64,000 bases of DNA from Zeus faber (lineage: Eukaryota; Chordata; Actinopteri; Zeiformes; Zeidae): positions 7,736,026 through 7,800,025 of the forward strand of contig OY482855.1 of assembly GCA_960531495.1 (NCBI GenBank). The letters are read 5' to 3'. The translations under genes and the position numbers were made by a program. The notes under the pieces are model-generated. The model had not been told where the DNA came from. It made no database searches and worked only from the letters and a program-made list of their open reading frames with translations. Positions 10,993 to 22,830 of the stretch are shown here, in pieces; within the stretch, counting starts at the first letter, position 1, and the number at the start of each line of letters is the position of its first letter.

Positions 10993-12200
10993 GTTCCCTA
11001 ACCCGTTTGCATGCCCTGATGTACCGTTGGATTGGTGTTATTGTGGGTGATGTTACAAGCAATACGTCCAAATTCCCCCTACTCCTTAACCTGATACCCA
11101 TGACCTTTTTCCCATCCTGTTTGGATCCCAGGTTCCACTGGTGATGACGAAGATGATTTTTGCGTCTAGTTATGTTTACCCGCACTTAGAGCATGTATTA
11201 GTCATTAGTCGTTATGTTCCCATGAAGATTTTTGTTGTTGTCATTATTAAGTGATAACCATTCCTTAATCACTTTATTTCTATGTTGCACTATGGTGATT
11301 TTATTTTTGCATTCACATAATCTGATGATTGATGATTTCTTTTTTTTTTGGGGGGGGGGGGGGTTGTGTGTGTTTTGTTTTCTTTTTTTCTATTTATATA
11401 TTGTTCTGTTGCTCTTTTTCTCTCTTTCATTCTATCTTCCATTCATACGCCCCCCGGCTGCCCCCCTGCCGCCTGGGCTGGAGTCCTCGCGGCTTGTGGC
11501 TGGTGGCTTAAGGTGTGCTACGACCTGGCGGGGCTGCGGAGAGCGCTGGCTGTTGCCTTCCGGGGCTCCCTGGGCGGCTACTTGCTGTTGTGAGTGTTGG
11601 TTGGGGTGTAGGGGGCAGCTGTTGGCCTTTGCTCCCATTGCGTGGCTTCTCTGCGGTGGGTGCCGGCGGTGGTGGCGGACCCATATATCTGGTGGCCTGC
11701 TGGCTTGGGCAGGTGGGGGCTATCATCCGGGTGGTCCACATTGAGCACACTCTGCTACATGGATAGGCGCTTGGGGCTCGCTGCTGGGTGGGGAGTCTGG
11801 TCAGCTGCGGTGGGGCGGGCCTCACCCTTGTGCAGGCCGTGGGTGGGCATGGGGGTACCACCGGCCCGCCTGCAGTGTGGGTGCTTCGGGCCGAGTGCCG
11901 GTCTGTCGGCGTGAGACCAGGCTCTGGGCCTGCAGGCTGTGCCTGGCCCCCGCGGCCCAAGTGCTGCGCCAGCGGCTGCGTCTTGTGCCTGCTCTTGTGG
12001 GTGGGTTGTATATGTGTGCATCCCTGGGGTGTGGGGTCTCCTCGTGCTCCCTGGGACTGGGTTATAATCCTCAGGGCTCGGTGTGTAGGTTTCTCCGAGG
12101 ATCTCGGGGGGCCTTCAGGGCCCATTCCGCTGTTTGAGTGTGCCACAACATAATACCGATCTTATACATCAGAACCAATTGGGGTAAGTCCTGTACACTC
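10993..12200. other. GC-rich repeat, no gene
   Basis: From about 11440 to 12140 the sequence is strongly GC-rich with G-heavy plus strand (CTGGCGGGGCTGCGG, CTCGGGGGGCCTTCAGGG, TTTGAGTGTGCCACAACATA). Long open frames on both strands are probably a product of base composition. It resembles a widespread GC-rich teleost repeat I remember but cannot name. A run of 10 T then 14 G lies at 11340-11363. I see nothing else in 10993-11440. Confidence 0.4.
11340..11363. repeat. T10/G14 homopolymer runs
   Basis: Ten T (11340-11349) are followed directly by fourteen G (11350-11363). Such runs are unstable and error-prone in sequencing, so the length is uncertain. The G run could form a quadruplex only with other G tracts nearby. 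Confidence 0.8.
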
Positions 12201-12208
12201 ACTGTTGG

Positions 12209-12247
12209 ACCATCAGACACACACACACACACTCATACATACATACA
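12209..12247. repeat. CA / CATA microsatellite
   Basis: About nine CA units are followed by CATA repeats, ending next to the start of a Rex1-like LINE remnant. Confidence 0.85.
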
Positions 12248-12259
12248 AGCCGTCCCATT

Positions 12260-14189
12260 ACACAAAAGTCTGGGAAATCCAAGGGTGGAGGTGTCGCCTC
12301 ATGATAAACAGCTGCTGGTGTAACTCCAAAAACATCAAGACTCTCTCCCACTGCTGCTCACCAAACTTCGAACAGCTGACCATCTCATTCCGACCATTCT
12401 ACCTTCCCCGGGAATTCAGCACGTCATCATAACAGTGGTTTATATTCTACCCCAAGCCGACACTGATACAGCACTATCGGACCTAAATGATGTGTTGTGC
12501 GGACTTCAGAACCAACATCCTGACGTGGCTGTGGTGGTGACTGGGGACTTTAACAAGGCAAACCTTAAAGAAGTTCTGCCTAATTACCACCAACACATCA
12601 CTTGTGCCACCGGGGAAGATAGAACTTTGGACCATTGTTACACACCGTACAAAAATGAATACAAGACCGTCTCCCTCCCTGCTTTCGGGAAATCGGACCA
12701 CGTGGCCATCCCTCTGATCCCTCTTTACAAGCCGTGCATTGCGCATAGAAGTGACGAGGCATGTAAAGCAGTGGTCGGACCAATTAGAGGCTGCGCTTCA
12801 GGATGCTCTTAGTGACGTAGACTGGGACATGTTCAATCAAGTTCCAGTGATGTCAGCGAGTTTACTGAAGTAGCTACATGCTTCATATCTATGTTAGCAG
12901 ATAGCATCGTTACCCTGGTAAAAGTTTGGATATTTCCGAACCAGATACCGTGGGTCAATATACCCATCCACGGCGCTCTGAGTGCTCGCATGGCCGCTCC
13001 CATTGACAGCCTTGTATCTGGAAATATGGACAGTTACAATGCGGCATCATACAATCAGTGGAGGGCAGTGAAGGTCGCTAAACGGATGTATAGGGACAGA
13101 GTGGAGTGACAGATGGAGCATTGGGACACCAGACGCTTGTGGCAGAGGCTGGTAACTATTACAAACTACACCCTGAAGGCTAAGGGCCCAGATGGCATAT
13201 CTGGCGAATACTGGAGTCCTGTGCTAACCAGCTAGCCCCAGTGTTCACTCGGATATTTAATGCTTCCCTTGCCGAGTCAGTGGTCCCGTCCTGCTTCAAG
13301 AGGTCCACCGTCATTCCTGTTCCAAAGATCGCCTATACAGTCTGGCTGAATGACTATCGCCCAGTGGCCCTCAACTCAGTGGTCATGAAGTGCTTCGAGA
13401 GGCTGATTAAGGATTTAATCTTTGCCTCCCTCCCCCACGACGCAGCATCTTTACCACCTCAGGCAGCTAAAGAAATTCAGGGTCTCGGAGGGGATCCTCA
13501 AGTCCTTTTACTCTGGAGCAGTGGAGAGCATCATGACAGGAAACACCACTGCCTGGTTTGGGAACTGAACTGCTCAGGACGGGTGGGCCCTGCAGAGGGT
13601 GGTGCGTTCAGCCAAGCGTACCACTGGAACTAACCTCCCCTCCCTGCAGGACTTATACACCAGGAGGTGTAGTAGCTGAGCCTGCAGGATCATGAAGGAT
13701 CCTCACTACTGTTCCAGCTGCTGTGGTCAAGCAAGCGCCTCCGCATTCACACAGCAAGGACAGAGAGGCTGAGACAGAGTTTTTTCCCTCAAGCCATAAG
13801 GACTGTCAATGCTGAACTCACCAGGGGTCCAAACAAAAAGCACTGAGTCACTCACACTGCCTTATTGTACTGTATGTAGCATACTGTACTGTATACTGTA
13901 TCACTGTTCTGGGTTACTGCATACTGCGCTGTATTGCTGTTCTATTCGGTGTTACTGCTGTGTCGTACTGTTGTATACTAAACTGTAAATATTTTTACTG
14001 CACATATCTGTATATACAAATAGCCAATCCCATATGCATAACTCGTTTGCCTTCTATTTTGAATATCATTCATTACTTTTTAGGAATCAGTTAGTTTAAG
14101 TTAGTTAACTAGGTAGGAACTATTATGTTCGATTTAGTTACTATTGTGCATAATCTCCTGGTGCATGTAAAGGCATTTCACGGCATATA
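12260..14189 (+). pseudogene. Rex1-like LINE ORF2, internally deleted
   Basis: The endonuclease C-terminal half is seen at 12435-12745. Motifs are VVYILPQADTDTALSDLNDV, VVVTGDFNKANLKEVLP (catalytic GDFN), TLDHCYT and GKSDHVAIPLIP. RT motifs start at 13241 with FTRIFNASLAESVVPSCFKR and NDYRPVALNSVVMKCFERLI. The polymerase core with the Asp pair is deleted, and the frame passes at about 13440 into a C-terminal part (WFGN near 13555, SLQD and RTERLRQSFFPQAIRTVN near 13780). The 3' UTR runs to 14189, where a Tc1 element interrupts it; the tail resumes at 15590. I call it Rex1/Babar-like from general knowledge of the motif style. Confidence 0.65.
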
Positions 14190-15587
14190 CACTACTCACA
14201 AAAAGTTAGGGATATTTGGCTTTGGGTGAAATTTATGGAAAATGTAAAAAGTTCACGCTACAGTGATATTATATCATGAAAGTAGAGCATTTAAGTAGAA
14301 GCATGCAATGGGGACTTCCTCATCTCAAACAATTTATTGAAACAAAAGCCAACAAGTTCACAAGTCGACTTTTTGTCTGCTGATGCATGGCACCCCACTC
14401 TTCTTGAAGGACGGCCCCCAGGTCATTGAGGTTCTGGGGTACAGAGTGACGAGCCTCTACACGGCAACTCAGGGATTCAGGTCTGGAGAAAGTCCAGGCC
14501 ACTCCATTTGAGGTACCCCAATCTCCAGCAGCCTTTTCCTAATGATGCGACCTCGATGAGCTGGAGCATTGTCGTCCATGAAGATAAAATTAGGCCTGTG
14601 TTGTTCATGTAGGGGCACAATGACTGGATTAATGATGTTATTCTGGTAGTATGGGCTTGTCACTGTACCATTCACAAAGTGTAGGGCAGTTCTGTATTGA
14701 CTAGACACACCTGCCCACACTGTAACACCACCACCACCATAGGCTCGTCTGGTGACAACAGTGGCTGATGCATAGCGGACCCCTTGGCGTCTCCAACATC
14801 GTTGGCGGCCATCATTTCTGCTCAGCGTGAATCGACTTTCATCAGAGAACAGCACTGAGGCCCACTGGTCCCTCGTCTGGTGTAAATGCTCCCTGGCCCG
14901 TGCAAGACGATGATGCCTGTGCCTGGTGTTGTGGTCAGGTACCCTTGCAGGTCGTCTAGCACGCAGACCACGCTGATGTAAATGGTTTTGAATGGTCTGA
15001 CGTGACACATAGGTGCCTCTCACATCCCTTAAATGTGCCAGGAGTTGAGTGGCATTCATCATCCGCTCCGCAGGGCACTGTTCACAATAAAGCGGTCATC
15101 AGTGTGGGATGTGGCCAAAGGACGTCCACTTCTGTGCCTTTCTGTGACTCTTCTCTCTGTCTCTCTGTTGCAAGCTGCTGACACTCTGTGACACTCGCTC
15201 AGTGGCCACTTCCCTCTGAGAACACCCTGTTTGAAGCCTCGCAATGGCGAGGTACTGTTGATCGGTTGTTAGGTGTCGTCTTGGTCTTGTGATGTCAAAA
15301 TAAGAACAGCATGATGAAGAGGACTGTTTAAATACCAATTCTAATTGAACCAGGAAATGTATTGGTTGATTCATGGATCAAACACCTCTTGTCAATTTTG
15401 CCGTTCAGCTCCTTGTTGGAGAACAGCAACTTGTGCAAAAAGTACTGAAACATTGAACAGTTGGACATGTGCATTCAAAAGTTTAGAGAAGGTCAAATTA
15501 AGTTCACCTGTAAAGGTTATAATGCATTTTAGGTTCATCCTGAAATTTCACCCGAAAGCCCAATATTCTTAACTTTTGTGAGTAGCG
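14190..15587 (-). mobile_element. Tc1-like transposon, family 1, copy 1
   Basis: The ends are inverted repeats. The left end starts CACTACTCACAAAAAGTTAG; the right end reads TAACTTTTGTGAGTAGCG. TA dinucleotides at 14188-14189 and 15588-15589 are the expected target duplication. Length is 1398 bp, carrying a minus-strand transposase pseudogene. It sits inside the 3' tail of the Rex1-like LINE: joining the flanks gives the uninterrupted GGCATATA/TGTATGAAAG tail seen at 63685-64000 on the other strand. Copies 2 and 3 are at 53027-54481 and 60558-62013. Confidence 0.9.
14345..15290 (-). pseudogene. Tc1 transposase (family 1, copy 1), broken
   Basis: A cut-and-paste DDE transposase remnant. The N-terminal helix-turn-helix part lies at about 15290-15060 in shifted frames. 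The stretch 15062-14469 (197 residues) is open, with [11 protein letters not shown] (first catalytic Asp), [13 protein letters not shown] (second Asp) and LSPDLNP. The frame then breaks where the third acidic residue should follow, so the Glu block is deleted. The C-terminal end (SVPQNLNDL...LQEEWGAM) is in another frame and truncated. Inactive. Confidence 0.85.
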
Positions 15588-15589
15588 TA

Positions 15590-15660
15590 TGTATGAAAGT
15601 ATGTATATGTATGTGACGAATAAACCTCTTGAATCTTGGATCTTGAATCACTTTTCCTGG
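15590..15660 (+). repeat. LINE 3' tail continued after Tc1 insertion
   Basis: TGTATGAAAGTATGTATATG, then GTGACGAATAAACC and repeats of TTGAATCTTGGATC, complete the Rex1-like LINE tail cut at 14189. The same tail is found inverted at 33730-33800 and 63685-64000. Confidence 0.75.
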
Positions 15661-17499
15661 ACCTGATTAACTCTGTTTTTCAATACATGTTTTCATCCAA
15701 TGTTTATGTTTCTGTGTAAGTATTGTATGGTTCTATGTTTAAATGTCACACCTGTGGTGAATCTCCCCCTCTTGGAGGCGTGATTAGTTGTTTCTCAACC
15801 CAAATATGGTAAAATCGTTCTCCAAAGAGGGGGATTGGTGGTCTGTATAACACAAAACTGTGCTCTTGTCATCCTACAGCTCCTCCACAGGACAGAGTTA
15901 TTGCAGCAGTTCATGATGGTTTAAGAATTAATAAAGAGTTACATTGTAGGTTGAGAACTTGAACTCCACTTGCAGACAAACTCTGTGCTAGATGCAATAG
16001 CATACAAATACTCTGTGTTGTATGCCTAGCATGCTGACAGAACAGGTAAAAGAATTGTGGAATTGTGGTTTCACAATTAGGATTATTTTTTCCTCAACAA
16101 TTTGGGTTTTGAAGAGAGTGTTGTCCAGATAACCCCTGTTTTTATTATTACCTCGTCAAGTATGGGTTAGAGTTAGACTTGAGTATGTCCTGAGATGTTA
16201 ACCTGTCTGAGTGTTTTTTTCACGACACACCGTGTTTAGGTGTCCCAATTAGACAGGACTCTTAGGACATATTCTGCAGGTAGGATGATTACCCAGATAG
16301 ACCCGAAGGTTTAAATTGATTTTTTTAGGGATAGTTTACATCGAATTAAATTCATGTCTAATCATTATTTAATTTTCTTTATGATCCAGTAGGAACAATA
16401 GGGAGGAGTGTGGTACAAATCTCTATATTTTTATCATAATTGCCCCATATTTCTTAGATCTCTATTCCTTAGAAAATCCTCAGTCTGCACGTTCTGTGTG
16501 CCTCGTACCATCCCGTGTTGTCTTGTCTGTGGTATTATCTGGAGCTGTGTGTTCCTGACGTTTTTTTTTACTTGCTGTATGAAACTGCATTCCGAATAAT
16601 TCTTCACTCAATCTTGTTCCACCTTTCAGAGTGTGTACTGTATTGTGCTCATTTTACTTCTGCAGAAATAAAATCCTTTAAAATCATGTGGCTCTAGAAA
16701 GTAGAACCAGGCTCACCAAACCATTCAAGTTTAAATCACCCATCCCCACACCCACGTGGGTTGGGGATCTTTCTTATTTGTCTCTGCTTGGTTGGGGGGG
16801 AGGGAGTGGGCGGTAGGCTTCAGATTTTTCCTGGCCTCCATTTGGTGTTGGAGGAATGGGGCAGGTGTGATGTTTGCAGCCGTACCTGTCTTGGGTCTAA
16901 TTAATTGGGCCAAGGATCAGGGGTGGCTGTGCACCTGTTTCTCATCACAGCAATCAATGAGCATGGCTTACATTGACTGTCCCGACACACATGGTGGGGG
17001 ATTTGTCTTAACATCATTCCATCTTCTCCTGGCGTGTTACATCTTTCCAATGTTGTTTGTTGCATGTCAAGCCAACTGCAACAATAAGGTTTCATCGAAT
17101 TAATCACTGTCATGACCTTTGGATTTAACACCCTTTATAAACTACTGACCCCAACTTATCATTGTAAAACTTAGATGCGACTCGGGAGAGAAGCATTGTT
17201 TTCCCTGTGCTTGCAACTGTCGTGGTGAAACAAATGTCCAGATCTGGGACAGTAAAAAAATCGGGGTCTCTGCACGACGTTTCTAACTTGTTCTGGCTTC
17301 AAAACTTGAACAAACGACTTTGGAACAAAACAAAATCTGATGCAATCAAGTTGTGTATTGGAAAGACAAATACAACAGCACACTTGGAGTTAGCTTTGCA
17401 AAAACCACCTGATTCTAATTTCTTTGTTCTCCTGTTTTATGGCCGCAGGGAAACTTGCACATTCACATGTTCTGCCCTTTTTTTTTTTACTCAAAATCT
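15661..17499. other. No gene recognised
   Basis: No coding region or clear element was seen. An AATAAAG at about 15930 follows a stretch that looks LTR-like but lacks partner ends. A near-palindrome centred on CACGTG lies at 16742-16768. The open plus frame at 16756-17103 has no recognisable motif. Confidence 0.4.
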
Positions 17500-17875
17500 T
17501 GTTTGAGACAATCACAGCTCGTAGTCTTTGCTATCATGCGTTCTGATGTCACTTTCCAGACAGCCAATCACAGCCTTCGTAGTTGAGCACCCTCCTCTTT
17601 CCTGGAAGAGGGTTGTCTCCTTAAATTCCTGTGTTTTTCAACTTGCAGAAAAGAGCTGAGTCCACGATTCCTGGACGGGCCTTTTTAAGGTCATGCAACC
17701 TTGACGCTGCCCGGATGTCTGCACGTGGAAGGCTTTGGCTCCTTCTGCTGGTTAGCATGATGTACTAGATTTGGCTCCATCGGCTGGTTAGCATGATGCT
17801 GGTAGTTTTAGTATAACATGTAACAGGTTTTTTTGATGTGGAGTTACTAATTAGGATAACAAATTAACCTCAACA
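17500..17875 (-). mobile_element. Possible ERV LTR with purine tract
   Basis: Read on the minus strand, TAAAGGGGGGAA (17876-17887) looks like a retroviral polypurine tract. It is followed at once by TGTTGAGGTTAATTTG, a plausible LTR start. A TGTT-type left boundary near 17500 gives about 376 bp with AACA/TGTT ends. The length is like that of the LTR at 59002-59373, but the sequences are not alike. No second copy is in the window, so boundaries are tentative. Confidence 0.35.
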
Positions 17876-18269
17876 TTCCCCCCTTTATGACTTCTAAATT
17901 CACAGCCTCACAAGAAAACGAGGATAAATGAAAAAGTTTAAGTAGTAACACTGGTTATGCTAGATAACAGTTGACTTATAGATCGTAGCAATGAGCATGC
18001 AGGATATATTGTCGGCAAAAAGCCCCACATAAATGTACCAGTAACTAAGTGCATAATCAAACAAATGTAGTACATATACAAAACAACTATATAACACAAA
18101 TATGATAGTGAGTATAAGATAAATGCATAACACAACAACTGACAACAACTGTGAAAATCGGTTATATTTGGTTATCAGAAAAAAATTGATACTCCATAAT
18201 ATTTGTGATGGATCAAAATATGCAAAACCATCTTTTCTGTGGTATAAACAGAAAAAGATTACCAAATGA

Positions 18270-19060
18270 CAACCTTCAGATAACAACAACCTTAATACAG
18301 CAGGTACATAAGAAACCATTCATCTGCCTTTTGGTTGTGAAGTTCACAAAGTCCCCCTTTATAGTCATTGAATCTGCTGCAGTTGTTGATTGAGGGTGGT
18401 CACCTGATGTGTAATTGGCGAGATTGAGTCTGGCCACTTTATTTTTGCATAAAACCAGTTGCTCGAAGCGAGCCCTAGCTCTGAGGCTGGCCCTTAGTGC
18501 CTGCTTCTGCCGTTGTTCTCTGACACATATATTATGTAGATGGATGGCTGTAAATGGTGGGACCCTGGCCAGAAGGGACCAGAAAACAAACTGCCACTGC
18601 TTAGCTGCCACTGTGGCAGGTTGGGCAAAGAACGGCTCTACTGTGGTTTCCGGGCCCTCCTGTGGTTTCCGGGCCCTCCTGTGGGGAGTTGTTTGGAGTG
18701 GCAGCATCCGATGAGAAGCTGGACGATGTGTCGGAGGAGTCTGGGGGAGTGTGGCTGTGATTGAGGGGTCGCAACCAGTCGTCCTGGTCGATGATGGTGT
18801 GGGAGGAGTCTACGTGGACTGGAGTCGCAGAGGTGAGGGGAGTCGACCATGCTTGGGATGCGGTGGTGCCCTCTGAGCAGTAGGGCGTCCTGGTGAGGGT
18901 CAAGTGGTGGGGCGGTCTTGGTCTGGAGCTGGCGTAGCAGAGATGGTTGATGTTGGGAGCACGTGGCTCGGCGCAGCTTTTGGGATCCCAGGTGGTGGAC
19001 CTGTTGTAGCCATCTGCTGTGATTATCAGTCACATCTCTGAGCATGTAGTAGTTCTTCAA
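18270..19060 (-). pseudogene. Unrecognised ORF, broken by 19-bp duplication
   Basis: Minus-strand frames at 19060-18638, 18903-18601 and 18707-18276 overlap. The proximal part is rich in His, Pro and Ser (DDWLRPLNHSHTPPDSSDTS). The distal part is Arg- and Ala-rich (QALRASLRARARFEQL) and ends near 18276. A 19-bp exact tandem duplication (18642-18679) lies where the frames change; removing one copy would bring the 18903-18601 frame into phase with the 18707-18276 frame. I cannot assign a function. It lies beside a possible ERV end and may be an ERV accessory or env remnant, but nothing proves that. Confidence 0.4.
18642..18679. repeat. Exact 19-bp tandem duplication
   Basis: TGTGGTTTCCGGGCCCTCC occurs at 18642-18660 and again at 18661-18679. 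Since 19 is not a multiple of three, it shifts the reading frame of the surrounding ORF. Confidence 0.9.
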
Positions 19061-19079
19061 GTGGGACAGGTACGATTGC

Positions 19080-19737
19080 TTTGACTTGGGCGCATAGATT
19101 TAAACACTTGGGTGAGAGACACTATTAGACACATTATGACAACATTGTTTGGTCTAGGTTCAAGATTGTAAAAGTGGGGTGTGTGGAATAATTTGTTGAT
19201 TCCCAAACAGTTATGTTGAATAACCAACTACAGTCTCAGCACCTTAAGTAAATGCATGCACCCTAGTGTAACAACTGAATTATATTATCACAATGTCTTA
19301 TATGTAGGGGATAATGTCCATAGAATATTGATTAGGCTACAAAATATCCGGCAGTGTGTAAATCATGCAGGGCTTTCAAATTTTCCTAGAATGCATTTCT
19401 CGAATGTTGCCTGAACATAATCTTGTCTACACAATCCATTAATTAAGTAAAATCTAAAGGTCATAAATACTAACTGGACAATCTGATCACTACTTGTTTA
19501 CATAATGCAATTTGTATGTGGCTTTTGTTGACAGAAGACAGACCTAACCGCATTGGTTTCCAGTTAGTACTTGATGCGGGGAGTCTGGTCACGCCATATG
19601 ATTCTTTGCATTCCCATCATTACTAATGGCAGGAATGAAACTCAGTTGAGCTTACCTTTACTGGAATTTCATTATGAAAAACATGGCAGTTATCATCAAA
19701 CAGTATTTTAACCATGCTAGGGAGTCAGTTCGATAAG
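19080..19737. repeat. Repeat unit A, left part
   Basis: Non-coding, AT-rich. It aligns with 49080-49740 (unit B). Shared blocks include CATTATGACAACATTGTTTG (19131 / 49122) and GGAATGAAACTCAGTTG (about 19632 / 49603). Unit A is interrupted here by a LINE that unit B lacks. Confidence 0.75.
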
Positions 19738-19908
19738 ATGAAGATAAAGATAAAGATAAAGATAAAGATAAAGATGCTTTATTAATCCCCCAAGGGAAAT
19801 TCCAGTGTTGCAGCAGCAATGACGTACATGACAAAACACACATAATGTACAAAAACACACATTGTTTTGGAATCAATAACTATATATACAGTATATATAT
19901 ACAGTATA
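19738..19908 (-). mobile_element. LINE 3' tail with (GATAAA)n
   Basis: Read minus, the sequence ends GGATTAATAAAGCATC followed by repeated TTTATC units, the 3' end of a LINE. Read plus, it starts with GATAAA repeats at 19738-19775. The body continues at 21492-21795 beyond an inserted Tc1. The pair is absent from the paralogous unit B. Confidence 0.6.
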
Positions 19909-19910
19909 TA

Positions 19911-21489
19911 CAGTGGGGCAAAAAAGTATTTAGTCAGCCACCAATTGTGCAAGTTCTCCCACTTAAAAAGATGAGAGAGGCCTGTTATTGTCATCAAAGG
20001 TATACCTCAACTATGAGAGACAAAATTAGAAAAAAAAATCCAGAAAATCACATTGTCTGATTTTTAAAGAATTTATTTGCAAACTATGGTGGAAAATAAG
20101 TATTTGGTCAATAACAAAAGTTCATCTCAATACTTTGTTATATACCCTTTGTTTGCAATGACAGAGGTCAAACGTTTTCTGTAAGTCTTCACAAGGTATT
20201 CACACACTGTTGCTGGTATTTTGTCCCATTCCTCCATGCAGATCTCCTCTAGAGCAGTGATGTTTTGGGGCTGTCGCTGGGCAACACGGACTTTCAACTC
20301 CCTCCAAAGATTTTCTATGGGGTTGAGATCTGGAGACTGGCTAGGCCACTCCAGGACCTTGAAATGCTTCTTACGAAGCCACTCCTTCGTTGCCCGGGCA
20401 GTGTGTTTGGGATCATCGTCATGCTGAAAGACCCAGCCACATTTCATCTTCAATGCCCTTGCTGATGGAAGGAGGTTTTCACTCACAAAATCTCACGATA
20501 CATGGCCCCATTCATTCTTTCCTTTACACGGATCAGTCGTCCTGGTTCCTTTGCAGAAAAACAGCCCCAAAGCATGACCTTTCCACCCCCATGCTTCACA
20601 GTAGGTATGGTGTCCTTTGGATGCCATTCAGTTTTCTTTCTCCTCCAAACACGACCCGTTGAGTTTTTACCAAAAAGTTCTATTTTGGTTTCATCTGACC
20701 ATATGACATTCTCCCAATCCTCTTCTGGATCATCCAAATGCTCTCTAGCAAACTTCAGACGGGCCTGGACATGTACTGGCTTAAGCAGGGGGACACGTCT
20801 GTCACTGCAGGATTTGAGTCCCTGGCAGCGTAGTGTGTTACTGATGGTAGCCTTTGTTACTTTGGTCCCAGCTCTCTGCAGGTCATTCACTAGGTCACCC
20901 TTCTTGTGATCATTTTGACCCCACGGGGTGAGATCTTGCGTGGAGCCCCAGATCGAGGGAGATTATCAGTGGTCTTGTATGTCTTCCATTTTCTAATAAT
21001 TGCTCCCACAGTTGATTTCTTCACAACAAGCTGCTTACCTATTGCAGATTCAGTTTTCCCAGCCTGGTGCAGGTCTACAATTTTGTTTCTGGTGTCCTTT
21101 GACAGCTCTTTGGTCTTGGCCATAGTGGAGTTTGGAGTGTGACTGTTTGAGGTTGTGGACAGGTGTCTTTTATACTGATAACGAGTTCAAACAGGTGTCA
21201 TTAATACAGGAAACGAGTTGAGGACAGAGGAGCCTCTTAAAGAAAAAGTTACAGGTCTGTGAAAGCCAGAAATCTTGCTTGTTTGTAGGTGACCAAATAC
21301 TTATTTTACCGAGGAATTTACCAATTGATTCATTAAAAATCCTACAATGTGATTTCCTGGATTCTTTCCCACCATTCTGTCTCTCATAGTCGAAGTGTAC
21401 CTATGATGAAAATTACAGGCCTCTCTCTTCTTTTTAAGTGGGAGAACTTGTACAATTGGTGGCTGACTAAATACTTTTTTGCCCCACTG
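19911..21489 (-). mobile_element. Tc1-like transposon, family 2, copy 1
   Basis: The ends are CAGTGGGGCAAAAAAGTATT and its inverted copy, with TA on both sides (19909-19910, 21490-21491). Length is 1579 bp. The inverted repeats are about 200 bp long and contain the same AAGTATTT-type motif near their outer and inner ends, an IR/DR arrangement as in Sleeping Beauty-type elements. It is inserted in a LINE 3' tail. Sister copies are at 37134-38525 and 50052-51650. Confidence 0.9.
20127..21123 (-). pseudogene. Tc1 transposase (family 2, copy 1), broken
   Basis: It starts with [20 protein letters not shown] at 21123. About 28 bp are deleted near 20895 relative to the copy at 37 kb, and a 2-bp insertion near 20485 shifts the frame again. 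Catalytic segments [24 protein letters not shown] and [11 protein letters not shown] are all present, but in different frames. The end reads NKGYITKY at 20127. Inactive. Confidence 0.85.
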
Positions 21490-21491
21490 TA

Positions 21492-21795
21492 TATATATAT
21501 AGAATAAATAATAAAATAGAATTTATTTTAGTGAAATGTAAAGCTTAAAAGTGGAAGTTAAATGTGAAGTTAAAATGTGCCTTGTGCATTGCCATTCAGA
21601 GGAAGAGTTCCCTCTCCCGCCACAGAGGGGAGTTATTGTAGGTGGCTATGGCGGTCGGCAGGAATGACCTCTTGTAACGGCCCTTATTGCAGCGGAGCTG
21701 AAGGAGCCTCTGGCTGAAGACACTCTGACAAGTCAGACAACAGATAGATCCCATCATCGGGTGTTTGAAGGGAGCACTGTATTGTTGTTGGTACA
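21492..21795 (-). pseudogene. LINE ORF2 C-terminal remnant
   Basis: The minus frame at 21796-21596 reads CQSVFSQRLLQLRCNKGRYK and a SFLPTAIATYN block, a typical end of a LINE polyprotein, with stop near 21596. It is the 5'-truncated body belonging to the tail at 19738-19908. Confidence 0.55.
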
Positions 21796-22830
21796 ATCAT
21801 TATGTTTACTTAATTCTCTAACCTTTTTGACAAATGGCATTCACCTTATGTCAAACAAGCAAAGCAATGAAAAACTGGTGGGGGCGATACGGCTCTCTCT
21901 GCAGATCACACAGTAACAGATGGCTCTAGGAGGTCCTGTTTATCCATGACCCAAGCAGATAAATAAACTATCAACATTCAAATGAATGTGCTGCCATTAA
22001 TAAACTCAAAATCAGCCAAAATAAATGTCCATAATTTGGCAGAAAAGCATTGCCGGAGGCGCCACATAAATTCAATAATAAGTAAAGCAAATAGGGTGAG
22101 GAAAAATAATGTGATTCACACACCAAAACATTTAAAATTTAGAGTTCAATATATATATTGAATTATTAATTCCTAATTCATTTATATAATTTTACTTATA
22201 CACTTAAAGGTACAACTAATAACCATAAAGAATAAGCCTGAGATCTTCAGCATTCATCAAGATAATAGATGCCTAACTGGTGTTGATCAATAACCTTTGA
22301 TCAACTATCCATTATCTAATGGTCATTGTGTATCACCTAACTTCTAAAGAATCGCATGAATTATGCATTAAGCTTTAAACTGCTAGTCTCACCTCTTGGC
22401 CCAGAGGTCAATTATAAGTGATATCATTCCGCAGTCTGATCAGAGAAAAATGTATAGGTTATTTGGAATTTTCAATCAAGTTAATACCTTAACTTAAAAT
22501 AATTATATGACGATAACATGGCCAGCATTCAAATTGAGACCATCTAAAACCTTATAAAGGTCATTAACATAGTAAACACAATCAATAAAGCAATCACTTT
22601 GGTCCATAATCTGTGCCTAATCCTGTTTCTACTTGATGATTTAATTGACTAACTATTTGAACCATCTCCTAGAATTTTGAAAATGATTTAATGTTGATTT
22701 GCCAATACTGAAATTACAATGTAGTGTTCTTAGAGAACATTTAATAATCTGTGTACTATCAGGACAGATAGACTGATAAGACAATCACCACAAACATGCA
22801 CAAAGGCAACCTCCGGGGATCACAAGGATA
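21796..22830. repeat. Repeat unit A, right part
   Basis: It aligns with 49741-50049 and 52300-53024 of unit B. Shared blocks are CAATCATTATGTTTACTTAA (21795 / 49741), ACATAA...TTCAA...AATGTGATTCACA (about 22066 / 52396) and AATAAGCCTGAGAT (about 22228 / 52566). No coding sign was seen. A Tc1 present in unit B is absent here. Confidence 0.7.

Noticed and set aside
11432..12153. Several long overlapping open frames on both strands (up to 212 codons)
   Set aside because: The segment is very GC-rich, so stop codons are rare by composition. The frames have low-complexity Gly/Pro/Arg content and no motif.
15720..15990. Possible solo LTR with AATAAAG
   Set aside because: No matching ends, target duplication or second copy was found; only the polyadenylation signal supports it.
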